Shown: positions 42,355 to 49,698 of the stretch, one piece after another
Layout of the letters: each line of letters starts with the position of its first letter
Position numbering within the stretch: the stretch's first letter is position 1
Assembly: GCA_046345275.1 (NCBI GenBank)
Contig: JBKDJY010000086.1
Coordinates: 1 to 49,698, forward strand
Length of the DNA stretch: 49,698 nt
From: UBA4416 sp046345275
GTDB lineage: Bacteria; Bacteroidota; Bacteroidia; B-17B0; Aurantibacillaceae
Direction: 5' to 3'
Position numbers and translations under genes: made by a program
The notes under the pieces: generated by a model
What the model was told of the DNA's origin: nothing
Seen by the model: only the letters and a program-made list of their open reading frames with translations
Database searches by the model: none

Positions 42355-45300
42355 TTATAATTCATTTTCTTGGCTATCACAATGAAAATAATTTTGTTTT
42401 TTTGCTACTGGCTTAATTACTTTAACCCCTTTATTTTTTTCGATAATTAACTTGGCAATAATTCGGGCGCGTTCTTTCTTAATATCTGCAAGGAGTTTAA
42501 CATCTTGCTCTTTACTAAAATAAATTTGTCCGTCAATTATGGTTGTATTTACTTTTGAATAAATACTTAATGGATTATCTGTCCATAAAACTAAATCGGC
42601 TACTTTTCCTACTTTTATGCTTCCAACTTTATCATTGATATGTAACATTTTTGCAGGATTAAGCGTTATTAGTTTCAAAGCCTGAACTTCTGTCAAACCA
42701 CCGTATTTTATTGTTTTAGCAGCTTCTTGGTTTAAACGTCTTCCCATTTCTGCATCATCAGAATTTATCGCTGTATTAACACCTAATTTAGTTAATAATG
42801 CCGCATTATATGGAATAGCATCCATTACTTCTAATTTATAAGCCCACCAATCCGAAAACGTAGAAGCATTTACATCATGAGCCTTCATTTTATCAGCTAC
42901 TTTATATCCTTCCAAAATATGAGTAAACGTATTAACCTTAAATTTCATGCTGTCAGCAACATGCATTAACATGTTTATTTCACTTTGTACATAACTGTGA
43001 CAAGTAATGAACCGCTTGTTATTTAACACTTCAACAAGAGCGTCTAAGTCTAAATCGCGACGTGGGGCAAGAATTTTTCCACTTTCAATTTGTTTCAGTG
43101 ATAGTTTTTCAAAAGCATCAACTTGTTTTTTATAGGCAGCAGCTCTTGTAAAGTAATCATAATACAATTGCTCAACGCCCATGCGGGTTTGAGGAAAACG
43201 AACTTGGTTTGGATGAAGGCCATTAGACTGTTTTACATTTTCTCCTAAAGCAAATTTTATAAATTTATCTGCCTTATCATATTTTAATTCTTCAGGATTT
43301 TTTCCCCAACGCAATTTAATCAAACAACTTTGTCCACCAATGGGGTTTGCCGAACCATGCAATAATTGTGCTGTTGTAACACCTCCTGCCAACTGCCTAT
43401 AAATATTGATATCGTCTGGATTAATCACATCTGCCATTCTTACCTCAGCAGAACTTGCATCTGCCCCTTCATTAATGCTAAATAATGCAATGTGTGAATG
43501 TTCGTCAATGATGCCTGGTGTAAGATGCATGCCTTTACCATCGATTATTTTTGCAAAGGCTGTTTTAGGAGCGTCGATATTTGGTGCGATGCGAACTATT
43601 TTTCCTTCTGTTATGTAAACATCATAATCTTGTAAAATAGAATCTTGCTCATTGGTCCAAATGGTAGCGTTTTTAATTAAAATCGCATTGTATCGTGTTT
43701 TAAATTTTTGCCAAGTGTCTTTTATAAATCCATCGCTATCTTCTTCTGGCTCACCAAAAGCAGTAAATGGATAATACACTTTTCCAATATTTATTTTTTC
43801 TGCTGGTTTTACGATGGATACTTTAGTTTTAGTGGTATCAATGTCCGTGCTTTTTATCATTTCAAAAGGAGACCATATGCCGTCCAATAATTGGCCTTCT
43901 CCAATAAATTTTTTTGTTAATTCATTATAATTACCTGTTAACCGAATAACTTGCGTACTATCTATTGAAAAACTCAAAGTGAGTAAATTGTTTTTAAAAA
44001 TAAGATTTGCTTTAGTCCTTGAGCTATCCCTGAATAAAACTTTTCCAGTATAATTATCTTGATCTTTAAAAACATCAACTGTGTAAGTTGTTTGATTTAC
44101 TAATAATTTATACTTGCCTGAAATATTAGGAATTGTGATATCGTTGTATTCATGCCTAATTCCGTTGCTCCATGTTTCAAAAATAATGGCATCGTCATCA
44201 AAAATATTTTTTGAAGTAATGATAAAATTAGCCAACATCCCTTTTTTTAAACTACCAACAACATCTTGCACACCAATATAGGATGCTGGATTGGCAGTTA
44301 AAGCTCTTAGAGCCGTTTTCTCGGATAAGCCATATTTAATGGCTTTCCTTACATTTTTTAAAAAGACAGATTTATCTTTTAAATCAGCACTTGTGATACA
44401 AAATTGCACATGGTTTTTTTCGAGCATGGCTAAGTTAGCTGGCGCCATTTCCCAATGCTTTAATTCTGAAAGGGATGCTTGCTCAGCATCGTAAGGATCT
44501 TCCACATCAAGCGCATCTGGAAAATTAACTGGAATTATAAATTTTAAAAAAGTATTTTGTATGTCATAAAGTCTTTGGTATTCATTCCCGCCGCCTTTGA
44601 TGATATATTTAACTTTAAATTCATCTCCAATACTTTTTCCTCGAAGATCATTATATTTATCTCCTCCTTCAAAAATTGAAGGCAGATCTTGCAAATGATT
44701 AAATGCATCTAACGTGATGTTATATTCTATATTAAGTTGATTTGTTTTATACCATTTTGCATCATAATATGTTTGACGCAACAAGGCCACTGCTCCCATT
44801 ATAGATGAAGGATAGTCTTGTGGAGAAATTCCTTTTTTTAATGAATAAAAAGCAGCGGCTTTGTCTTTAATAATTGTTTCATTTTCTTTGGCTTTTGCCA
44901 AACAAACCAAAGCGCCACTTCCTCGGACAATTCCATCTTTTTGTGATGTAAGAACACTTGCAAAGCCTTGTTTACGAAGTTCATCTGCTTTTGATTGATC
45001 ATGAGAAAATAACTTATAAGCTTCCACATCACTTCTAATGGCTTGATTTGAACCGAAAGCTCCTTTCTTTGGCACATCTACATTATCAACCTTTTTAACG
45101 TCGGGCATTCCATAATCACTGTATAAATCTATAAAGCCTGGATAAATATGTTTTCCTTTCAAATCAATTAAAACGGATTCTTTTGGCACTTGCGCTTTTT
45201 CTGAAATCTCAATTATTTTTCCATCTTGCACAATCATTGTTGCATTTAATATCAAAACATCGGCATCAACATGTAACGTGCAATTTACAAAAGAATATAG

Positions 45301-45408
45301 TGTATGCGTGCCATTCCGAGCCCCATTGGTATTAAAGGTAGTTTGACTAAGAGAAGGGCCAATAAAAAGTAAACATATCTTGATTGCAAAAAATACTTTT
45401 CTCTTCAT
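42355..45408 (-). CDS. Tandem amidohydrolase, first half metal-site deficient
   Basis: A 1017-residue secreted protein from the ATG at 45408, with a signal peptide (KRKVFFAIKICLLFIGPSLSQ). Two amidohydrolase-type halves follow. The first has YPGFIDLYSDYG where active enzymes have PGFIDxHxH, and it ends in LTANPASYIGV with GSLKKGMLANFI. The second has the intact TPGIIDEHSHIALF, CHSYV, FTHILEG and NSDDAE, and ends LNPAKMLHINDKVGSIKVGK. The second half should be a metal-dependent hydrolase, imidazolonepropionase-like; the first is probably structural. Double forms of this length are common in Bacteroidota; the substrate is unknown. Confidence 0.88.
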   Translation of the reverse strand: MKRKVFFAIKICLLFIGPSLSQTTFNTNGARNGTHTLYSFVNCTLHVDADVLILNATMIVQDGKIIEISEKAQVPKESVLIDLKGKHIYPGFIDLYSDYGMPDVKKVDNVDVPKKGAFGSNQAIRSDVEAYKLFSHDQSKADELRKQGFASVLTSQKDGIVRGSGALVCLAKAKENETIIKDKAAAFYSLKKGISPQDYPSSIMGAVALLRQTYYDAKWYKTNQLNIEYNITLDAFNHLQDLPSIFEGGDKYNDLRGKSIGDEFKVKYIIKGGGNEYQRLYDIQNTFLKFIIPVNFPDALDVEDPYDAEQASLSELKHWEMAPANLAMLEKNHVQFCITSADLKDKSVFLKNVRKAIKYGLSEKTALRALTANPASYIGVQDVVGSLKKGMLANFIITSKNIFDDDAIIFETWSNGIRHEYNDITIPNISGKYKLLVNQTTYTVDVFKDQDNYTGKVLFRDSSRTKANLIFKNNLLTLSFSIDSTQVIRLTGNYNELTKKFIGEGQLLDGIWSPFEMIKSTDIDTTKTKVSIVKPAEKINIGKVYYPFTAFGEPEEDSDGFIKDTWQKFKTRYNAILIKNATIWTNEQDSILQDYDVYITEGKIVRIAPNIDAPKTAFAKIIDGKGMHLTPGIIDEHSHIALFSINEGADASSAEVRMADVINPDDINIYRQLAGGVTTAQLLHGSANPIGGQSCLIKLRWGKNPEELKYDKADKFIKFALGENVKQSNGLHPNQVRFPQTRMGVEQLYYDYFTRAAAYKKQVDAFEKLSLKQIESGKILAPRRDLDLDALVEVLNNKRFITCHSYVQSEINMLMHVADSMKFKVNTFTHILEGYKVADKMKAHDVNASTFSDWWAYKLEVMDAIPYNAALLTKLGVNTAINSDDAEMGRRLNQEAAKTIKYGGLTEVQALKLITLNPAKMLHINDKVGSIKVGKVADLVLWTDNPLSIYSKVNTTIIDGQIYFSKEQDVKLLADIKKERARIIAKLIIEKNKGVKVIKPVAKKQNYFHCDSQENEL

Positions 45409-45438
45409 TAATTCATTAGTTATAATTATGTTTCTTAG

Positions 45439-45446
45439 CAAATATA
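45439..45446 (-). promoter_or_regulatory. TATATTTG -7 box of the amidohydrolase gene
   Basis: An exact TAnnTTTG match on the minus strand, 30 bases before the ATG at 45408. It supports the start chosen. No -33 TTG found. Confidence 0.42.
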
Positions 45447-45502
45447 AGATTATAGATAAGTCATAAAGAGGAATTTATGGCTTTTATTTAAAGATTAATT
45501 GT

Positions 45503-45510
45503 TAATTTTG
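45503..45510 (+). promoter_or_regulatory. TAATTTTG -7 box of the membrane cytochrome gene
   Basis: An exact TAnnTTTG match 24 bases before the ATG at 45535, forming a divergent pair with the box at 45439-45446. Confidence 0.4.
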
Positions 45511-45534
45511 AAATCAAATTTAAAATAAAAAACA

Positions 45535-46140
45535 ATGGCTACAGGCATGTTACATACGCACAATTTAATGGTAATATTATTTACACTTATTTATTTAGTA
45601 AAAACCATTTTATTATTAAGTGATAGAAACGAACTTTTAGAGAAATTTAAAAAGAAAACAAAAATTCTTGAAATTGTTGTGAGTTTTGGGTTTTTAGCAA
45701 CAGGCATTTATTTAATGGCAAAATTACCTGCTATTAATATATATCATATTGTTAAAATTAGCTTGGTGTTTTTATCAATCCCATTAGCAATCATTGGATA
45801 TAAAAATAAAAACAAAGTATTAGTATCCTTATCATTTTTTTTAATTGTTGCATCATTCTCTTTAGCTTATAAAGCAAAAAGTGCAAGGGCTGGCGAAAAA
45901 ATAGCTGCTGTTTCAGGTAAGCAAATTTTTGAAGAAAAATGTACGCTTTGTCATGGTGGAGATGGTAAATTAGGCTTGTCTGGCGCCAAAGATTTATCTA
46001 TTACACAATTAAATCACAGCAATATTGTTGAAATTATTACAAATGGTAAAAATGCTATGACTCCATACAAAGATGTTCTATCTGTTGAACAAATTGAAGC
46101 GGTTTCGTCTTATATCGAAACAGACTTAAAAGGAAAATAG
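45535..46140 (+). CDS. Membrane-anchored cytochrome c with SirB-like N-terminus
   Basis: A 201-residue protein. Four predicted membrane helices (about 10-28, 45-62, 71-88 and 94-112) open with MLHTHNLMVILFTLIYLVKT, like SirB-type small membrane proteins. A class I cytochrome c domain follows on the far side: CTLCH at 136-140 and an axial methionine in AMTPYKDVLS. It is likely an electron-transfer component in the cytoplasmic membrane. Followed after 18 bases by hflX. Confidence 0.85.
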   Translation: MATGMLHTHNLMVILFTLIYLVKTILLLSDRNELLEKFKKKTKILEIVVSFGFLATGIYLMAKLPAINIYHIVKISLVFLSIPLAIIGYKNKNKVLVSLSFFLIVASFSLAYKAKSARAGEKIAAVSGKQIFEEKCTLCHGGDGKLGLSGAKDLSITQLNHSNIVEIITNGKNAMTPYKDVLSVEQIEAVSSYIETDLKGK

Positions 46141-46158
46141 ATTTTACATTAAGCTTTA

Positions 46159-47358
46159 ATGAAAAAAGAACCAACCATTACTGTAAAAGAAGTTGAAACA
46201 GCAGTACTAATTGGTGTGATTAATAAAAAACAAAACGAGGCGATATCATTTGAATATTTAGATGAATTGGCTTTTTTGGCTGAAACTTATGGTTTAGTGG
46301 CAAAAAAAACATTTACCCAAAAATTAGAAAAAGCGGATAAGTCAACTTTTATTGGAAAGGGTAAATTAGCAGAAGTAAATGCATACATTATAGAAAATAA
46401 AACTTCCGTTGTTATTTTTGATGATGAGCTATCGCCCTCTCAACAAAGAAATTTAGAAACAGAATTAAAAGTAAAAATTTTAGATAGAACTAATTTAATT
46501 TTAGAAATATTCTGTCAACGCGCACACACAGCTCATGCGCGCACACAGGTTGAACTTGCAAGGCAAAAGTATTTATTGCCTCGTTTAACAGGCATGTGGA
46601 CTCATTTAGAAAGGCAACGAGGTGGCACAGGAACACGTGGTGGAGCTGGTGAAAAAGAAATTGAAACAGATAGAAGAATTTCGCGCGATAGAATCGCTCA
46701 ACTACAAGATGATTTAAAGATTATTGACAAACAAATGGCAACGCAACGTAAAAACCGTGGTGAATTTGTGCGAGTAGCGTTGGTTGGTTATACGAATGTT
46801 GGCAAATCAACCATCATGAATCTGCTGAGTAAAAGTGATGTGTTTGCCGAAAATAAATTATTCGCCACACTTGATACAACAGTTAGAAAAGTAACGATTG
46901 AGAATTTGTTTTTTTTGTTGTGCGACACCGTTGGGTTCATTCGTAAGCTTCCTACACAATTGGTTGAGAGTTTTAAAAGTACTTTAGACGAAGTTCGTGA
47001 AGCAGATTTATTAATACATGTTGTGGATATTTCTCACCCAAATTTTGAAGATCATATTCATGTTGTTAAGCAAACGCTTACTGATATTGGTGCTGGCGAT
47101 AAACCAACTATTTTAGCCTTTAATAAAATCGATTCGTTTACGTTTGTAAAAAAAGAGGAAGATGATTTAACGCCTTCTACAAAGGCTAACATTTCATTAG
47201 ATGAATTGAAAAAAACGTGGATGAAAGATTTAGATGAACAATGTCTATTTATTAGCGCTCAAAAAAAAATAAATATCGAAGATTTTAAAAAAACAATTTA
47301 CGACAGGGTTAAAGCCATGCATATCAAGCGGTTTCCGTATAACAAATTATTTTATTAA
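46159..47358 (+). CDS. hflX: Ribosome-associated GTPase HflX
   Basis: A 399-residue protein. The N-terminal HflX domain has FIGKGKLAEV and DDELSPSQQRNLE; the glycine-rich linker QRGGTGTRGGAGEKEIETD follows, then the GTPase with P-loop GYTNVGKST (about 214-222), the switch region LDTTVRK, DTVGFIRKLP and AFNKID. HflX rescues stalled ribosomes after stress. The acidic C-terminal stretch varies among relatives. Followed after 26 bases by rpiB. Confidence 0.96.
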   Translation: MKKEPTITVKEVETAVLIGVINKKQNEAISFEYLDELAFLAETYGLVAKKTFTQKLEKADKSTFIGKGKLAEVNAYIIENKTSVVIFDDELSPSQQRNLETELKVKILDRTNLILEIFCQRAHTAHARTQVELARQKYLLPRLTGMWTHLERQRGGTGTRGGAGEKEIETDRRISRDRIAQLQDDLKIIDKQMATQRKNRGEFVRVALVGYTNVGKSTIMNLLSKSDVFAENKLFATLDTTVRKVTIENLFFLLCDTVGFIRKLPTQLVESFKSTLDEVREADLLIHVVDISHPNFEDHIHVVKQTLTDIGAGDKPTILAFNKIDSFTFVKKEEDDLTPSTKANISLDELKKTWMKDLDEQCLFISAQKKINIEDFKKTIYDRVKAMHIKRFPYNKLFY

Positions 47359-47384
47359 CGCGTTTTATTAAAGAAATAAAAAAG

Positions 47385-47813
47385 ATGAAAATAGCAATTG
47401 GAAGCGATCATGCAGGTTTTGAATTAAAAAAACAATTGATAGCTTACTTGAATGAAAAAAAAATTGACATTAATGATAAAGGCTGTTATAGTATAGATAG
47501 GGCTGATTATCCTGATTTTGGTCATTCAGTTGCAAAATCAGTCATCAATAAAGAAGTTGAGTTCGGTATTTTAATGTGCGGTAGTGGAAACGGCATCAAT
47601 ATGACTGCAAATAAACATGCAGGCATTAGGGCAGCTTTGTGTTGGAATAGCGAAATTGCTGAATTAGCAAGGCTACACAACGATGCTAACATTTTAGTTT
47701 TACCCGCTCGTTTTATTACTGTTGAAGAAGCAAAGAAATGTATTGATTCCTTTTTTAAAAATGCTTTTGAAGGTGGCAGACACGCAGATAGAATAGCTAA
47801 AATAGATTGTTAG
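47385..47813 (+). CDS. rpiB: Ribose 5-phosphate isomerase B
   Basis: A 142-residue protein. The start KIAIGSDHAGFELKKQL, the catalytic cysteine region LMCGSGNGINMTANK and the late HADRIAKID are all intact. It interconverts ribose 5-phosphate and ribulose 5-phosphate. Its stop overlaps the start of the damaged membrane gene that follows, so that gene was once coupled to it. Confidence 0.95.
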   Translation: MKIAIGSDHAGFELKKQLIAYLNEKKIDINDKGCYSIDRADYPDFGHSVAKSVINKEVEFGILMCGSGNGINMTANKHAGIRAALCWNSEIAELARLHNDANILVLPARFITVEEAKKCIDSFFKNAFEGGRHADRIAKIDC

Positions 47814-49349
47814 ATGTTATTAAAAATAACCATTTAAAAAAGGAATATGTATTAAACACCTTCTTTTTTTTGTTTTTGGGAACCATCATTCTCCATCGTT
47901 TCATTTTATTTTTTAGTATCAAATTTGATTATATCGATAATGATGAAATTGTTATTTGGCTTGGCGCCAAACATTATTCCGAAGGTTTGTTTTATGTTCC
48001 TTGTTTTTATGGGCAAAATTATCATACCATGATGGACGCTTTTTTTCGGTTCCTCTAATTAAATGTGGTGTACCCGTTTATTATGCCGTGCCAATTTTAA
48101 CTCAACTCATTTATTTAACTCCATTTATTTTTACGGCATTTTATTTATTTTATAAAAACAAAAAAGAAACTACCATCATGGTTTTATGTGTCATGTTATG
48201 TATGCCTGTTGGCTACGACATCATGAATACAATTAATAGGGGATTTACAAATGGTTTATTTTTTACTACATTTTTAATTGTGAGTATGCATAACCCTCAC
48301 CATAAAATTTATATAGGACTCAATGTTTTTTTGGCATATGTTGGTTATTTGGTTTTGCCTAATTCGTTATTAGTTACCTTACCGGTTTTGTTCTATTTGT
48401 TTTTATTAAATTATAAAGACAAATTGTTTTATGTTGTCTCTGCCTTTGCAATTGTTTGTGGCACACCTTTAGATTATCTTCTAAATCATTTTTATAAAAT
48501 TCATCCCGAAGCAGATATATATAAATATAAAACAGATTTTGGTTTTAATTATTTAACAGATGCTCTTAATCATTTAGATGATCGGTTTGCACATATTGGT
48601 TTTTTTGTTGAAGAATCATGTACTGCTACTCTCATTGTTTTTTTGCTATTTGGCTTTTGTTTATATAAAAAATCCTTGAATCATTTTATTGTATTTCTGG
48701 TTTTTATTTGCATCTTGTTAATTGGTTTTAGCACAAACAAATCAACTGATGGTGCTTTGTGGCCATTTTATTCATATAGCCGGTTATATTTAGGAATTCC
48801 AATTATGATTTATCTATTTCTTGCCATGCTAAATCCCATTTCTAATAAATTTATATATTTCATTTGCTTCACAACACTTGGTTTTACTATTTTCAAATAC
48901 GGCACATTTAAACAAAAAATTGCTTATCATGTAGATGAAAAAAAATGGGATCATTTAAATTTGATTTCCTTGAAAGATTTAAAGAGCTGCTTAGAAGTTT
49001 ACAAAAATCAATGCCAAAAAAACAACGTAAATACTTTACTTATTATTGATAATGCTTGGCGAGGTGATTTTATCAATTATGCGGGACCAGCTTTATTTGA
49101 TGATTATCCAAATACGTTTAAACCCTCATTCGAAAGAAGATCATGGAGAATAGCCGAAGAAAAAATCTAATTCATACATCTTTTCAAATTTATTCGCCAG
49201 ACTAGAATTTTGATAACACTCTTCATCAAAAGCATCCCGACATTAATATTAAAAGAACTGATGATTATGGTTCCTTTTTAATTACAAATAACCATTTCAC
49301 AACAGTTGAATTCTTAAAAAAGATCGGCGCAGCTATGGAAGGGTTTTAA
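47807..49349 (+). pseudogene. Broken membrane glycosyltransferase-like gene
   Basis: Begins with TTG at 47807, overlapping the rpiB stop. Frame 1 reads to DAFF and stops at 48058; the protein resumes one frame over as SVPLIKCGVPVYY. One extra T in the T-run at 48043-48049 would join them. Near 49160 a second shift occurs at the A-run after SWRIAEE: one extra A restores NLIHTSFQIYSPD, then an in-frame TAG, then NFDNTLHQKHPDIN to the stop at 49349. Repaired, it would be about 515 residues with about 10 membrane helices and an early DNDE acidic pair, like GT-C type sugar transferases. Sequencing error at homopolymers cannot explain the TAG. Confidence 0.75.
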
Positions 49350-49435
49350 TAATTTATTGAGTAGAATTAAAGATTTTATTGATTGATAATTTTCATATTC
49401 CTAGTAAATAAAATTTTCGCACGTTAAGAGCCTAT
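49350..49435. other. Intergenic spacer after the broken membrane gene
   Basis: AT-rich and without a gene. It ends in a GAGCCTATTTAAATTTTA stretch (49428-49445) at the edge of the transposase fragment; this could be an IS end, but no matching inverted end was found. Confidence 0.35.
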
Positions 49436-49618
49436 TTAAATTTTATTCAATAATAATTTTATAGATGAAAGTTTAACCATTTCCTCAGAAGTTTCCATGA
49501 GTAGATCGTAATTTCTACATAACCTTCTATCATTATCAGAATATTTAAAACGATAGTTAAAAATCAGTTTGAAATATTCGATAAAGAAATTAACATCAAT
49601 AATATTTATCGTTACCAA
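49436..49618 (-). mobile_element. C-terminal fragment of an IS5-like transposase
   Basis: A 60-codon frame whose last 35 residues, including DRRLCRNYDLLMETSEEM and ending IKLLLNKI, follow the closing block of IS5-family transposases (NRRLSKDYE, then TSEAMIKLAMIRLML). The DDE catalytic part is missing. The usual WRWIVERTFAWLN preceding it is not recognisable. It is a decayed remnant rather than an active element. Confidence 0.5.
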
Positions 49619-49684
49619 CTAAAAGTTGTTTTAGAATCAGGTATAGAGAGTTTACTCAGCAGCGAAGTAGTTGTACCATACTAA
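49553..49684 (+). pseudogene. Tail of an unidentified plus-strand gene
   Basis: Reading plus from about 49553 gives FDKEININNI and then YRYQLKVVLESGIESLLSSE, VVVPY and a stop at 49682-49684. This resembles the last strands of a fibronectin type III domain. No start is present, and the frame is blocked upstream at 49520. It overlaps the start of the transposase fragment on the other strand, so the exact junction is uncertain. Confidence 0.3.
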
Positions 49685-49698
49685 ATCTTAGGATATAT

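Noticed and set aside
47956..48060. An ATG start for the second half of the broken membrane gene
   Set aside because: The first about 30 codons of that frame overlap the correct frame-1 coding sequence and read as nonsense; the homologous protein resumes only at the T-run.
1..49698. CRISPR array
   Set aside because: No regularly spaced repeats with unique spacers were seen; the only notable direct repeats are the 75-bp gene-junction copies and the short TGGACTAA pair.

Overview
The window looks like a chromosomal segment of a low-GC member of the Bacteroidota. Evidence: a GWxTD-domain secreted protein, a YtxJ-type thiol protein, a prokaryotic GH3-family protein, ribosomal protein S16 with a long Lys/Ala/Glu tail, almost no Shine-Dalgarno sequences, and several TAnnTTTG boxes of the Bacteroidota sigma factor. 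The order or genus cannot be fixed from the sequence alone.

Positions 1-11330 form a defence island, all on the minus strand, ending beside a tRNA-Ser(UGA) gene. A type I restriction-modification operon runs hsdM, two RhuM-phospholipase D-like genes, hsdS, a RhuM-Fic fusion, hsdR, a PD-(D/E)xK/DUF4268-type gene and a 31-codon ORF. Downstream lies a separate three-gene toxin / HigA-like antitoxin / SecB-like chaperone (TAC) module. Two short direct repeats resembling integrase arm sites sit next to the tRNA gene, so the island may be an integrated element whose left end lies outside the window. The most striking signal is inside the three rhuM genes. At the same codon position, just before the conserved YNLDVI stretch, each carries a perfect or near-perfect DNA inverted repeat, and each has a different sequence. 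The two RhuM-PLD genes are also bounded by a 75-bp perfect direct repeat that would allow exact in-frame loss of a module. A decayed RhuM fragment lies between hsdS and the fic gene.

Positions 11500-47800 are ordinary core genes in short operons. They include GWxTD protein plus GT2 glycosyltransferase; S41 protease with two secreted proteins; surE, a small membrane protein, lpxB and a SpoIID protein; dut with a flippase; lipA with a barrel-like protein; an OsmC protein opposite ytxJ; ung and hemW; recX opposite an RNA m5C methyltransferase; ispD, a PolX/PHP protein and GH3; a THUMP methyltransferase; an orphan peptide-binding lipoprotein; rpsP; fumC; clpX; a double amidohydrolase; a membrane cytochrome c; hflX and rpiB. 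Some family members appear to have lost their catalytic or cofactor residues: a Rieske-like lipoprotein without ligands, a PolX-like protein with changed polymerase aspartates, and an amidohydrolase with a dead first half.

Positions 47800-49698 are decaying sequence: a membrane glycosyltransferase-like gene broken by two homopolymer frameshifts and a stop codon, the C-terminal fragment of an IS5-like transposase, and the tail of an unidentified plus-strand gene.
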